A stretch of DNA of 64,000 nucleotides, from positions 25,406 to 89,405 of the forward strand of contig CAJNOI010000285.1 of the NCBI GenBank assembly GCA_905250115.1, read 5' to 3'. Of this stretch, positions 40,237 through 52,305 are shown piece by piece. Position numbers and translations under genes: made by a program. The notes under the pieces are model-generated. The model did not search any database. It had not been told where the DNA came from and saw only the letters and a program-made list of their open reading frames with translations. Source of the DNA: Adineta steineri. Lineage: Eukaryota > Rotifera > Eurotatoria > Adinetida > Adinetidae. How positions within the stretch are numbered: position 1 is the stretch's first letter; the number at the start of each line of letters is the position of its first letter.

Positions 40237-40374
40237 TTATTTTTGTTGTGTAAGCCAATTTTCTTGACGAAATTCTGTCATAGATAAATAAATATATGTA
40301 CTGAATACGCAGATAAAGATACAGCTGAAATTCAGAACAAAATAATAATCAAGTCTCTTTCCTTTTAAATTCAT
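40237..40374 (-). CDS. Candidate 45-residue single-pass membrane micro-protein
   Basis: ATG to TAA with a basic N-terminus (MNLKGKRLDYYF), one membrane helix (residues about 10-31) and a polar tail (TEFRQENWLTQQK). Size and layout fit small mitochondrial or ER membrane subunits, but I do not recognise it. It lies 18 bp downstream of the frameshifted frame at 40393-40605 on the same strand. Confidence 0.4.
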   Translation of the reverse strand: MNLKGKRLDYYFVLNFSCIFICVFSTYIYLSMTEFRQENWLTQQK

Positions 40375-40392
40375 AGTCTTATTTTAAATAAT

Positions 40393-40605
40393 TTAAAGAT
40401 CATCATCATCAAATTTAACTAATGATGCATTATTATTCTTATCAATTGAACCAAATAATGTTATCATATAATGTTTCGTTTTATCATTTTCATCTTCATT
40501 TACTTTTTTTTATTATTTCTAGCTACTTTTCGATATGCAGACCACATAAAATCCATCATATTATATCTTTGTTGTGTTTCAGTTAATTCTCGAGAGTGTG
40601 AATGT
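40393..40605 (-). pseudogene. Small unrecognised coding sequence with one frameshift
   Basis: Reading right to left, TETQQRYNMMDFMWSAYRKV is followed by a stop just after a run of eight A. In the next frame VNEDENDKTKHYMITLFGSI continues to an acidic end (KFDDDDL) and TAA. A single extra A in the homopolymer would restore one frame, so this may be a sequencing error in a real small gene. No start codon or upstream exon was found. The product is unknown. Confidence 0.35.
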
Positions 40606-40889
40606 TGTTATTTTATCACTTAAACTCACAGTCTATATTTATATCAAATATTGTTGAGGTTATGTACAACCTATTGGAAATACAATCAATGTCATTCTTT
40701 TTTTTTGATTGATACCATTGAATGAATAAATATACCATCATTTTTCATAAAAGTTTAAAAATTTCTGGTGCCATCTACCAATGTGTTTTTTACTAGAGGT
40801 TATTGGTAGAGAAACAATTTTAAGTATGAAAACAAAATGTTCTAAGATACATTACATACCGTAACCGTTTTTTTTTCTCAAACTAGAAA

Positions 40890-41375
40890 ATGTCTTATTT
40901 ACGACGAAAACCTGAAGATGAAATTTGGTATGTACATTCGCCATTAAAGAAAGGTAATCGTGAATTAGTAACAGCTCCTCCACCATCTCAAATTCCATAT
41001 CTCAATGGTGTATTCGATGATGAAGCAACACTTAATCAACCAAAAGTTATGTATGTTCGAGATACTGATACAGATTATATACGACGATGTAAATTAGGTA
41101 TTAGCCAAAATTTCCTCAATCATGTTGATCCAGCAACACGTAAAAGCAAAGAACCGGTGCCTTATCCACGACCACTTTGGTGGGATGGTTTATGTGAACA
41201 TAGTTCAACTGATGCTGATGGTGATTACCAACAAGAAGGTGCATCAACGCAACCGAAACAAGCACTTGGCCCTCCTGCATGGTTTGTTCATAGAGAACAT
41301 AAACCTTCTCCAGATAGACGACAAGAAGTACCTTCAAAACAATATGACTTACCAACAAAATCTAAAAAGAAATAA
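40890..41375 (+). CDS. C7orf57-like protein
   Basis: 161 residues, one exon. Recognised from a conserved order of motifs I associate with vertebrate C7orf57: an aromatic start (DEIWYVHSPLKK), APPPSQIPYLNGV, then RDTDTDYIRRCKLG and an HVDPATRK segment followed by PYPRPLWW and a second Trp motif (GPPAWFVHRE). It ends in a Lys-rich tail and is shorter than the vertebrate protein. The family is uncharacterised as far as I know; ciliary expression is often associated with such proteins, but nothing in the sequence proves it. An AAACTAG acceptor-like site lies three bases before the ATG. Confidence 0.72.
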   Translation: MSYLRRKPEDEIWYVHSPLKKGNRELVTAPPPSQIPYLNGVFDDEATLNQPKVMYVRDTDTDYIRRCKLGISQNFLNHVDPATRKSKEPVPYPRPLWWDGLCEHSSTDADGDYQQEGASTQPKQALGPPAWFVHREHKPSPDRRQEVPSKQYDLPTKSKKK

Positions 41376-41620
41376 TTTATCGAAACATATAAAAACGGAC
41401 AAATATAGATCTTTTTTTTTGTTAAATTAAATATAAATTTTTATTATTTTAACAAAAATTGAAAACTGTTTGATGAATTCAAAGAACTATCGATGATAAG
41501 CACGAATAATTGTATAGACAAAACATTTTTTATAAGTATAAAACGAAAATGTTTGTTTCAATTTCATGAATACAATTTTTTCAGTCATAGTATAAACATA
41601 AAATTGTTATATAATATTTG

Positions 41621-42316
41621 ATGGCGGGTACGAAATCTATTTATATGATCATGAATGATAATACTCTGTTGCAATTATGGTATATAACTTATTATATATC
41701 CGGTATTTTTATACCATTTATAATTATCTTTGGTTTTCTATTCAATCGTTTTAATATCTTTAATACAATATTTAGTATATTAGCATGTATTCTTCAATTC
41801 ACAATGTTCTTAGGTTTAAAATTACATAATCATAAATCTCTCTTTATGTATTCAACAACATTTTTAACAATCATACATTTTTCTACACTTCTTTATCTTT
41901 TTCATATGACACAAACATTAACAAATAATATTCGATATGATCTTGAGAAAGATATTACATGTAATCACAGTGAATGGAAATATAATATACAAATTAAGAT
42001 TTGTAAGTAATCGATCTATTCTTAAGAAACAAAATAAAGATCATACATAGATCAGTGCTGCCAATTAGATAGATCATTCTCAAATAAATCTTTATTATAT
42101 TTTCAACAAAATTTTCCACATCATTGTTACAATAAAAATACAGCGTGTTGGCCAATATTTCAATTAATGTCATTTCTAACAAAATTGATCTATTGGCTCG
42201 CATGGTTTTTTCAATGTATTTTACTAATTCTTGCTTGGATTTATTATTATCGAATAGGAAAATTAAATGAACAACCAAGTATATCACTAAAAGAAACTTA
42301 TACAACAGTTTTATAG
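41621..42316 (+). CDS. Four-transmembrane protein, tetraspanin-like layout
   Basis: Two exons (41621-42002 and 42051-42316) over a 48 bp intron, phase 1 to phase 1, give 215 residues. Helices lie at about 16-38, 41-62, 73-95 and near the C-terminus (YWLAWFFQCILLILAWIYYY). Between helices 3 and 4 is a Cys-bearing loop of about 75 residues (CNHSEW, YQCCQLD, CYNKNTACW). The layout and CC pair recall tetraspanins, but the CCG signature is incomplete; a TMEM179-like family is an alternative. The ATG was chosen as the first in frame after a TTTTTTCAG acceptor-like site. The neighbours C7orf57-like and MAF1 lie on the same strand 245 and 392 bp away. Confidence 0.72.
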
Positions 42317-42708
42317 TAAAATCCTTCTACATATTGCTACATAATATCGATCACAATGTTCTCGAGAGATACATTTTCTATATACTGATCTACCATTATC
42401 TTGTACGAACTCCATGGAAATAACCTTCACATGAAACTATTCTTTAAATAAGATTTTAATTAATTTAATAAATTAAAAAAAGCGAAAAATAACATAAGAA
42501 AAATGTTTAAATAAGATAATTTTTTTCTAGATGGCGACATAGATTATGTCAGCTGTCAAATAAAACAACAACACGCATTCAAAAAAATAAATAAATAAAC
42601 AATATATTATAAATCAACAAAAATATTTTATTTATTATTATTATTTTCAGATCTACTTTAGGATTATTATTAAAAGTTTCCAAATATCAATTTATTTTTA
42701 TTAATAAA

Positions 42709-44022
42709 ATGAAATTATTAGAAAATTCCAAATTAGATGCGATTAGTTCTACACTATCAATAGATACACCAACTTGTGATATAACCACTCGGTAATTATA
42801 TATAAAATAATTATTTCTAAAATTTCTCTTTTTCATTTGAATCAGTGTGGAAAGTTATTCATGTAAAATGGCCGGTGATCCAAAAAAATTGTATAAACAA
42901 TTAAGAAATGAACCGGGTACAACTCCATACGATCTTGAAATTCTTGGTCCATCACAAATTCAATCACCGAAATTGAATTATACGATAATAAATTCTCCAC
43001 CACAAGTTATGTATTCAAATTCAATAGCTCGATCGATATCAAGTGATGATGAATCACCAATATATAAAACAATACCACGAAAAACACTTATTTTTCTTAT
43101 ATCAACATTAAATGCATCATTTGAGCCGGATTATGAATTTAGTTCATGTACTAGTCAAGATTTTAGTCGAGAAACTAATTTAGAAGTATAGTATTTATGT
43201 TTAGAAATAAAATATATTTACATAATTAATTATAGTTAGTTAAAAATGCTGTTGATTCACGATTACTTTCAACTATGGGCGATTTTTATCGATCAATATC
43301 ACCGCAATTATGGTCCGTGATTGATGAAGAAATCAATATAAAAGAAAGTGAAATATTTAGGTAATTAAATAATTAATTGTTAAAAAGAAAATTTAATAAT
43401 TTGTCTTTTTTTTCAATAATAGTTATCGCCCTGATGGAACATCGGATCCATTTTCTGAAACTGGAATTATATGGTCATTTAATTTCTTTTTTCATAATAG
43501 AAGACTTCGTCGTATTCTTTTTGTAACATGCCGTGCTGATTCGAAAACATCAAGTAATCATGAAGATGATGAAGAACCATTAGATGTAAATAATTATTTA
43601 ACATTTGAAGGGTAAGATATAAAAGAAAATAACTCAAACTGACTAGTGTCCATTTCAAAAAAACAGGCGGGTGAGATGATTTCTCTAACTACTTTCCAAA
43701 GACTGCTAGTCATGAGTAAAACGTTCACCCAGTTTTGTAGTTCTTGATCAGAAGATTCTAGAACACTCCCGAAAATGAACGAACTAATATGGCGTTAATG
43801 CGAGACATACTGTGTGTCCAAGAATTTCCTGTGACAGCCTTTGAGAAGTAGTTAGAGAAATCTTCATCTGCTCTTTCTAACGGTGCAAACCCGCAGCTCT
43901 CTATCTTGTCTCTATCGAAAAATACTAACCCGCCTTTTTTTTTGAAATGGACAGTAGTGCTATCGAACAATGTAAATCTAGGATAGTATTCATTTTTCTT
44001 TATTTTTAGAGTTATGGATTAA
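42709..44022 (+). CDS. MAF1: MAF1, repressor of RNA polymerase III
   Basis: Five exons (42709-42791, 42846-43185, 43236-43360, 43423-43611, 44010-44022) give 249 residues with every phase matching. Box A starts at the N-terminus ([12 protein letters not shown]) and contains [18 protein letters not shown]. After an acidic/Ser linker come the B and C boxes: [20 protein letters not shown], then [20 protein letters not shown], and [23 protein letters not shown]1 binds Pol III and TFIIIB under stress or nutrient limitation and shuts off tRNA and 5S transcription; phosphorylation by TOR or casein kinases controls it. The last exon has only 13 bases (GVMD and stop). The intron before it is unusually long (398 bp) because it carries a MITE-like insert. 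Confidence 0.96.
43647..43953. mobile_element. MITE-like element inside the last MAF1 intron
   Basis: A 307 bp segment bounded by inverted ends: TGTCCATTTCAAAAAAACAG at the left and its complement TTTTTGAAATGGACA at the right, extending to ACCCGCC. A second inverted pair lies just inside (GATTTCTCTAACTACTTT and AAGTAGTTAGAGAAATC). There is no coding capacity. The interior is less AT-rich than the host intron. No convincing target-site duplication was found. The insert avoids both splice sites. Confidence 0.8.
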
Positions 44023-44699
44023 TACAAACGCGCTTATGATTCAAATTCATTTATATAAACTCTATTCATTTACTGTCCGGTTGTGTACAGAGAATATTAT
44101 TTGATTATCATTTGTTGTCAATGTAGATTTATTGTGAACTAGTGATCCGTCTCCTTTTCTTTCTTTCTTTTTTTCAGTAACACTTTATAGGTTTTTTTGC
44201 TTTGCTTTTTCATTATTATTTTTCTTTTTGTACATTCTGTTCGACATCTCGCATATATCAAAACAACAATGCGTGTTTGTCATTGTATGTTGCCCGTACT
44301 ACTTTCCTTTGTAATATAGAAACATATAATGTTTGATATTACAAAGAATGACATCGAACAAAATCATCTACCATCCTTAAATAAACATTAACATATGTAG
44401 ATAGAAATACAAATAAATAAAACTAGAAACAATTAATCATATGTCTTACTTAAAATTTATATCGATGAATTATGTGAACAAATATCTGACTTATTATTTA
44501 TTTATATATAATATCAACAAAATCTGACAAATTGAATCAAAGAAATATATATATATGTATACATGAAATCAAAACTAGTGAAAGTTATATTAATAAAGAA
44601 TACGAAATCAAAATATTTAATAGAGATTCATCGACGAGTTGGAATCTAAAATAAATAAATAAAGTTTTTTGTATTATTTCAAACATTTATATGAATATA
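44023..44699. other. Convergent 3' region of MAF1 and PRC1
   Basis: AT-rich, with presumed 3' untranslated regions from both sides. No gene or repeat recognised. Confidence 0.5.
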
Positions 44700-46824
44700 T
44701 CATACTACTCGTTTAGATAGACGACGCTTATGAATAAGATCATTAGTTTTATTTCGACCCATATCAACAACAGTATGATTACTACTATGATTCTTTCCAA
44801 TTTTAGGTGTTGATGTTACAATCTATTAAATTAAAATAAATTAAAATAAAAAAATAAATCTTTAATTATTTTACTCGTGCTACGCCATTAATATTTTTAA
44901 TATTTTCTAATTGAGTAAATTCAAGTGTATCATCTTCATCATGATCATTTTCAGTAACTTGTTCTTGAATTGTTTGTTTAACAATATTTCGAAGTGATTT
45001 TTTACGTATATTATTTTTTGATAAAGTACGTTGAGGAACAGCAGTTGAATTTACTGATGATACCGTTTTAGATACTGTTGTTGTTGTCGTATTCGATGTA
45101 GCATTATGTTGCTGTTCAAGAATTTGACGAATTGGAATATCATTAATTAAAAATTGTTCATTTATATGTTCTTTTTCCCATTGTTCAAGTGTATTCAAAC
45201 AAGTTCGTTCAGCTTTTGGTAAAGCAATAGCAAATCGTTTACGTTCTGCTTGTTCTTTTACTGCCGAATAACCACGTTCATGAAAACGTGCTGCGGAACT
45301 CGATTTTTTCTATAAAACAAAACTAAATTATCAAAAAAAAAATCAATATATTTAATTATACTAGAAATTCAGTATGTTGTTGTACAAGTAATTTCCATTG
45401 TTCAAAAACATCAATAATAGGTTTTCGTGCACGACACATATCATCTAAACGATCATATTCTCGATCGCATTCATCAAGAGTTTCAGGTGTAATATTTTCT
45501 ATAAATTTCAAAATATCATATATTTATTGCATAGAGAAAAAAATCGATTTTATTCTTACCAAAATCAATTACATGACGTTCAGATAAGCCTATTTGATAT
45601 TGTTCATAGAATTCTTCAATCTTCTTACGCATACTTTCACAATATACTTGACTAGTAGCCATTCGTTTAGCTTGTAATTCACTAATTTCATTTTCTAACT
45701 AAAATGATGTAAAACAAACTTATTTTCGATTAAACTCCTCATCAAACTATACCTGTTTCACTGTTTCCGCATTATTATGTCGTAAAATATAAGCAGCTGA
45801 ACGTTTTGGTGGTGTTGCATCGTCTCTTGCAAGTTTTGTATATAATTTTTCTAATGTTTCTACAAGTCTATAAACATATTTTTCTTGTTCTTTAGATTTA
45901 CACTCAAGCTTAATACAAAAAAAATCATTCAATAGATTTTATATATAGGTTAGAAATATACTTCATTAAGAAGAGATTCAATTTGATTAAGAGAATCTGT
46001 TGTTAAACAAGATTCATATTTTTCATCAATTAATTGACATGCAATTGAAAATTTATCTAGTTTAAAATCAAGTTGAGTACATAATGTATCTAAACGAGTT
46101 CCATATGATTTAATTGTTGTAAGTCGTTCGATCTAATATAAAAACATAAAGTGATAACTTATAATATTTTCTCTTATAATACAAACTTTTATAGTCTCTA
46201 GTGTAGTTAAATAATCTCGTAAATTTTCAATTCGTTTAACTAAAGTTTCATCTAAATAGAATATTGATATATTTTATTAAATTGTTATTTTTATTTACCT
46301 GGAGTAATTTCCATGGGTGTGGCTGTAAGAATTTGACATAAAGAACGTTCATTTTGAGATAATTGATCTAATTCTTTAATACATTTCTCTTCTTTAATAT
46401 CTAATTCTTGATGTTTTCTTTCAATTAAAATTTCTTTTTGTTTTAATTTCATATTTTCAAATTCTTCCTTCAAAAGAAAAAAAGATAATAAAACTTGTTT
46501 TTTCTCAAAAAATTTCTCTCTTACATTAATATCATTTTCAAAACCTGTTCGACTTAATCGATGTTCATATTCACGTAATGTTTCAACTAATAATTGTTCA
46601 CGTTTAGTTATATCTGTTAATTTTTTTGTTTGTATACGATCTAATACAAACTTGAAGAAAAAGGAAATTGAAAATTTCTTTTTAATGAATAGACTAACTC
46701 GTGAAAATTGTTCAACTTTATTATTTCGTTTAATTAATTGTTCATTATTAAAACCAAGTTGTTTCAACCATTGATTTGTCCATCGATCAATCATTAATGA
46801 ATCGATCGGTAGAGTTTCTGTCAT
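44700..46824 (-). CDS. PRC1-like: PRC1/MAP65/Ase1 microtubule-bundling protein
   Basis: Ten exons give 548 residues with all phases matching: 46824-46699, 46650-46525, 46467-46299, 46251-46187, 46132-45962, 45908-45753, 45698-45560, 45498-45362, 45309-44875, 44822-44700. The protein is almost wholly helical and coiled-coil. Family marks are the N-terminal dimerisation region (MTETLPID, TNQWLKQLGF), LSQNERSLCQIL in the first spectrin region, and the microtubule-binding spectrin segment with YILRHNNAE and LDECDREYDRLDDMCRARKP. The diagnostic LPKAERTCLNTLEQWEKEHI lies near residue 385. It ends in a basic Ser/Thr-rich tail where PRC1 carries CDK sites. PRC1 crosslinks antiparallel microtubules at the spindle midzone and recruits kinesin-4. 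The ATG at 46824 follows a CTTTCTTGTAG acceptor by eight bases, only 53 bp from the upstream gene's stop. Confidence 0.92.
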
Positions 46825-46887
46825 TATTCTATCTACAAGAAAGACAAAAAAGAATAGTTCCATATTTAAGTAATAATCTTCATTTTT

Positions 46888-47992
46888 CTATTTCATAATT
46901 GGTTTAGTATGTGAGAGGATATAATAAAGTAATTGAGGAAAAAATCGACGAAGATAAATAAGAATTGATGTAAGATGACTAACATAAATTTCATGTTTAC
47001 GATTTGCAATACCACGAAGTATATCACAAGCATATTTCGATGGATCAGGTTTTGAATACATTTTTCCATATTTTAATACTAAATCTTCGAGAGCATTTGG
47101 TAATATTGCTGTTCGAATAAAATCGGGACAAACAATAGTAACATCAATATGATCTCGAGCATGTTCTAATCGAAGACAATCAAAAAATCCACGTAATGCA
47201 TGTTTAGAAGCTGCATAGGATGAATATAATGCTGAACCAACATAACTTGCAATTGATGATACAACAACAAAATGTCCTTGTTGACGTTCAATAAAATGCT
47301 AAAACTTACATTTATTATGAAAGACGATTAAAGAAATATTTATTTACTTCTAGAACTGTTTTACTTAATGTAATTGTACCAAGATAATTAACATTCATTA
47401 ATCGTGCATCGACATTATAGCCTGTATCTTGAATAGAATCTCGATGTGATATACCAGCATTATTAATTAAAACATCGATTTGACCAAATCGTTCGAGAAC
47501 AAGATCAATTTTTGATTTAAAAAAATCATGTTGTCGTTCAAGATCGAGTGGTAATACTAGACAATGATCAGAATCAAGTTGAAGTTCTTTAGCTAATTTA
47601 TGCAATTTTTGATCTTGTGTTCCTGATAAAATAAGACGTGTCGTTGGTGAATGTCGTGCTAATTGTTTAACAAGTTCACGACCAGTATCTGATGATGCTC
47701 CTATAAGAATAGAAGTTATCCATCACTGAAAATAGCAGTTGCTGTTGCTACCAATATTGGAAGCTTTCTATGGATTTTACTGATCTTTCCATCCACTTCC
47801 AAGATCTCGACGTCTGTGTTAAAGCTTTTTCTTTGTTTTAGAAAAAAAATCTCATATTGACTTACCCGTAATCCAAACAACTTTATTTTGAAAATATTCC
47901 TCGATATCAACATGTGAAGGATATAGCCAATATGTCACCAATAGAATAATACCGAAATAAAGAAAGATTTGAAATAAAATTGCCAAAAACAT
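46888..47992 (-). CDS. Membrane-anchored short-chain dehydrogenase/reductase, DHRS7-like
   Basis: Three exons (47992-47866, 47700-47348, 47298-46888) give 296 residues. An N-terminal membrane helix (LAILFQIFLYFGIILLVTYW) is followed by the Rossmann NAD(P) motif TGASSDTG, the NNAG motif in VLINNAGISH, and the catalytic Ser and Tyr-x3-Lys in VVSSIASY and YSSYAASK. C-terminal to these is VTIVCPDFIRT. Size, membrane anchor and core match the DHRS7/DHRS7B group, which acts on steroid, retinoid or lipid carbonyls at the ER or peroxisome; the substrate here is unknown. The TGASSDTG motif has Asp-Thr where Gly-Ile is common. The ATG lies five bases after a TTGTTTGTAG acceptor-like site, 153 bp downstream of the SAC3/GANP stop. 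Confidence 0.93.
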
Positions 47993-48145
47993 AATCTCTA
48001 CAAACAATAACATAATGGCACATTGTTAGTTCTTATTTTACTTCATAGAGAGAAAAAAAATTCAATTTGTTTTTTTTCTTCTTCATACACAAAAAAAAGA
48101 CAGAAAACAACTTTTACATTACATAGAGATAAAGCAAAAATATAT

Positions 48146-51100
48146 TTAAGAATTAAGTTTATCTATAAATAATTGAATTTGATTAAGATCAGTTGTTAAT
48201 TGATCAAATGAATTTTTAATAATATTATATTGTTGATTATTTTCTTTTAATTTTTTATTACTACGTAATTGAAGAAATTGATTTAGACGTTTATTATTTG
48301 TATTTAATAATAATTGTCGTTTAAGATTTTGTTTTCGTTGACGATAATGAAGTATCCAAAGTGAATAATATTTTAATTGAAGATAATGTTCACGTCTTTG
48401 TCTGAATTGTTTTTTAAGAGAATTTTCTAATAATTTTTCACGTAAATTAACTTCTTGATTAGATTCAATAACAATCGAATGTAATTCTTCTTGTAAAAAT
48501 TCTTCAAAAAATAGATTTGATAAAAGTAAAATTCTTTTTAAATGACTTTTTTTTAAATATCGTCGTGATTTTAATATATTGGTTGTTTGTTCAAGCGTTA
48601 AATCATGTTCAGTGATTAATTGTATACCAGTTAAAAATTCAAGTAATTGTTCATTATTTAGAAAATGATATTTTAATTGTAATTCTTGAAGTATGAAACG
48701 TTCTTCTTGTGCTTGAAATGAATTTTCAAACCAAATGAAAAAATATTTTTTTGTTAAATATTTTTTTCGTTTTCGTTCATTTTCTTCATTTAAAGTATCA
48801 CGTAACATTTTTTGTTGAAATTCAAAATCATTATAATATTCATTTGCTACAGAATTGATTTCATCGAAAATAAATTCATTGAAAATTGTAACTGTTTGAC
48901 TTGTTAAATTATTCCATTGAGAAATTAATTCACTAAAAAAGAATAGATTTTTTAAATATTAAATTTCTTGTTTTTCTTACTCAAAAATAGTATAAGTAGT
49001 TTCTCGAATGAATGGATCAACCATTTGTTCGTATAATTCATCAGCAAATACATCTATTGAATTTGTTGATAATCGACGTGCAACAGGTGGTGGAGGTGGT
49101 GGTGGTGGTAGTTGTATTGTTGGTTCCGTTACTCTAAGTGATGGTTTCGGAATCTGGGCAGGTGCTAGAATTGGTTCGGCAGGTGATAATATACGTTGAG
49201 TATCTCTCGGTCGTTGAATTTCAGATGAAAATAGTGATTTAGATGTAGATGGATATTGTTGAGTTGATGAACTGAATATTCTTGTTTGTAAAACTGGTTG
49301 AGTAAAAGGATTGAGAGTACTTCTTAAAAAAAAGGAAAATGATTGATAGATAAAAAAATTGATCTTATGTTACGTTGGTTGTGAAGTTGGTGTTCGATTT
49401 GAAGTGAATCCATCAAAACGAAATGGTGATGATGCTGTTGTTAATGCTGGCGTTGTTATTGTTGTTGTAGCACTTGCAAAAAGATTTGCTGATGAAATAG
49501 GCCGAGATCTAATTAGCTAGAAAGATAATGAATAGTGTTCACCTTTTTTTTTTAAAAGTAATAGAATAATTCAATACTGTAAATGTATTTGCTGTTGTTG
49601 TTGATGCCATTGATCGAAGAGCACTTTCAGACGGTGGACGTCTAGGAATTAATGGAAGTTGAGATCTGTGCTGTTGCTGTTGTTGTGGTTCAAATGTTGG
49701 TGGTGGTGGTGGTGGTCTTCGTGACATCATTTGATCTATAATTCATAATTTCAATAACTAGTTTTTCATTTTTACAAAATCTATTTACTTAATCCATCAG
49801 TATCAAATGGTAATTTTCCAACAAAACACCCTTGTAAATCAAAACTATCTTCAATATTTGTATCAGGAATAATAACTGGCGTATCACGAGATCCAGTAAT
49901 AATCTTTAGGAAGTAAATAATTTTGTTTTTTAACAATATTTCTTATTTTTTTTGTAAACTTACATCTTTTAAATTTCCTTTATATTTTGATCGAACTAAT
50001 TTATAAGATAATTTATTAATTGGTTGTTGTTGAATTTGATTATCTGTTGATGATATAATAATACATGGTGGATTAGAATTTGATATTGAATATCCAAGTT
50101 GTTCAAGATAATCTCTTGTTTCATCATCATTATCCATACCAAGAATATCTGTTAAATCAGATAAACGAAATTCATCAGTATTACGTATCGATGAATTAAG
50201 TGAATTAAGACGTTTTAAACGTATGATAGTAAAATATCGTTGAAGTAAACATGATTGTAATAATGTTGCTTCATTGTCAATCAGTGAAAAAAATTTTGTT
50301 GTATTATTTAATAGTAATGATCGATGAATATTTAATGCAATTTTAACTTCTGATACTTGAGTTATATCTTGTATTAAACGACGGATACGTCTAAATATAA
50401 AGAGTGGTTATTCAATTGAAATAAAAATAAAGTTCTTACAATAAAGTTTCATTATCATCTTTTAAATTAATTAATAACATATATGATGAAAATTCGGCTA
50501 TATTTCTTAATGATTGCATATTATTTTGTTGTTTATGTGTCAGATAACACTCTCGTAATTGATTAAGACAATCAATTAACATTTTTTCATTTAAATTAGG
50601 ATCAAATGAATCACGTGAATATTCAGATAAAAATGCCGAGCAAAATATATGAAAACGTGCACATTGTTCAAGAATTTCAATAGCTATTTCATCACGTAAA
50701 TGTTGTTGAGTTAATTCCTAAAAAGATGAAATTTTTTCGCAATATAAAAAAAGATAAATTTACTTTTCTAATAGCTCGTAAACGATCCCAAAGAAAATTA
50801 TACCAATCACTTTGTTCACGTTCTTGATCAAATTTATCCATTATATTTGTTATTAAATAATTCATTGTATGTAATAAAGCAGGACCTGAACGAAGATCAT
50901 ATGCTGATGGCATAGCCTATATATATATATATTAAATATAATCTAATACCAATGAAAATATATAAACAAACTTGATCAGCTGAGGCTCTTGAATATTGTG
51001 TAATCATTAATGAATGATTTAACTAGAAAGAAAATTTTAATTTAATACAAAAAATATACATTGATTATTACAACATACAGCTCGAGTATCTGGATCAAAT

Positions 51101-51388
51101 TCATATGGATTTAATAGACGTTGAAACTCTCGAGTAAGTCGTTCTCGTTCACAACACATATCCGGACTTAATCCGGTTCGTTGAGCAGCAATTGCATCAA
51201 ATGATGAACCTTTATTAAGTTCAATGTCTAGAAAAATATGTTTTAAAATTACATTTGTCAATTGAAAAGAAAATATTACATTTTCGCCAGATTTCATCAC
51301 GAATATCCAATGATTTGATTCTTTCTTGAAATGTAAGTGCTCGACGCTCTTTAAGTTGAGCTACAAGTGAAGCTAATTGATCATTCAT
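48146..51388 (-). CDS. SAC3/GANP (MCM3AP-like) mRNA-export protein
   Basis: Eleven exons give 903 residues: 51388-51280, 51227-51079, 51022-50972, 50916-50764, 50717-50440, 50390-49964, 49903-49789, 49735-49578, 49516-49374, 49322-48981, 48932-48146. The SAC3 domain is clear: GLSPDMCCERERLTRE, a central YSRASADQAMPSAYDLRSG, then NIMDKFDQEREQSDWYNFLW with RLRAIRKELTQQHL, followed by a PCI/winged-helix region. A low-complexity linker with poly-Pro and poly-Gln runs follows. The C-terminus is basic and coiled-coil, like the GANP region that binds partners in the TREX-2 complex. TREX-2 links transcription to mRNA export at nuclear pores. The FG-nucleoporin-like N-terminus and acetyltransferase region of vertebrate MCM3AP are absent, so this resembles the shorter SAC3 form. 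The start is the first ATG before MNDQLASLVAQLKERRAL. Confidence 0.92.
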
Positions 51389-52075
51389 TGCAATACAGGT
51401 TTCTTTTTCGAATCAATTATCTGCGAAACAAGATGGATAAATGATAAAATATAGTAAGATTCTATTTAAATTACACATCCATTTTTATATGAATCAGACA
51501 AAGAGAAATGATTGAATCTGTTCGATTTGTTATACGAAATAACCAGTAATTCGTTCATATCAATTGATTGTCATAATCGTATTTAATACAGTATTTTACT
51601 AAGAGAGAAAAAAATTCAATTCAAGAACAGATATTTTCCATAGACTTTTGTCAGTTTTATGAAACGCACATAAAATTGATATGAGCGCCCTCTATCACAA
51701 CTATTTTACTTATGCTATTTTCGTTCGATTCGTTATCGAAACATCAGACATATTATGAAACTGCTTTCCAATCGATTAGATTTTGTCGTTCATATACATA
51801 AAAATATTGCACAATAAGTAAAACTAGATAATATTTGAGTTTTACTCGATGATGGGTGAGATAAATAAAATACGCCCACACCCACCCGATCATTCTTGTT
51901 GCTTAGTTATTTAGAAATACAAACGATTAATCATGCACTTTGCATGAACTTTATACGATTAAACATGAAAAACAGATACTTTTGTGTTTATAAATGGAAT
52001 CCATGAAGAGATGTAATTAACATGTCTCACAATTAAATTATAAAAGATCAACATTGGTGAATGGTTTTCTGAATG
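51389..52075. other. Intergenic, upstream of SAC3/GANP
   Basis: AT-rich, without a gene. It contains a short telomere-like tract at about 51850-51893 (GATGGGTGAG, then CGCCCACACCCACCCGATC). Confidence 0.45.
51850..51893. repeat. Short telomere-like fold-back tract
   Basis: A small G-rich arm and a better-preserved C-rich arm (CCCACACCCACCC) separated by about 15 AT-rich bases. Confidence 0.5.
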
Positions 52076-52305
52076 ACAAATAATCGTTCTGAAATGAACG
52101 AACTTAATGCAAAAGATTTTAATCAACCATCAAATTGGTCTAATATAAAATTTTCGTTATATCTTGTTGGTGAAGCATTATCTCTTTCATGTTATTTATT
52201 TATTTTTTTACCATCTTTTAACAAAAAAAATAGCACGTACAAATTTGTACAATTCTTCAACATTACTTGTATTGATTTTTAATTTCATAACTCTTATAGT
52301 AGATA
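52073..52305 (+). pseudogene. Truncated GPCR-like fragment (two membrane helices)
   Basis: A polar N-terminus with an Asn-x-Ser site (NQPSNWSNIKFSLYLVGEAL) leads into a helix (LSLSCYLFIF). After a one-base frameshift in a T homopolymer near 52205, the reading continues KKIARTNLYNSSTLLVLIFN and FITLIVD. This resembles TM1 and TM2 of rotifer rhodopsin-like receptors in general style; no specific receptor is recognised. Homology stops at a telomere-like tract starting near 52306. It is a dead fragment either way. Confidence 0.4.
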
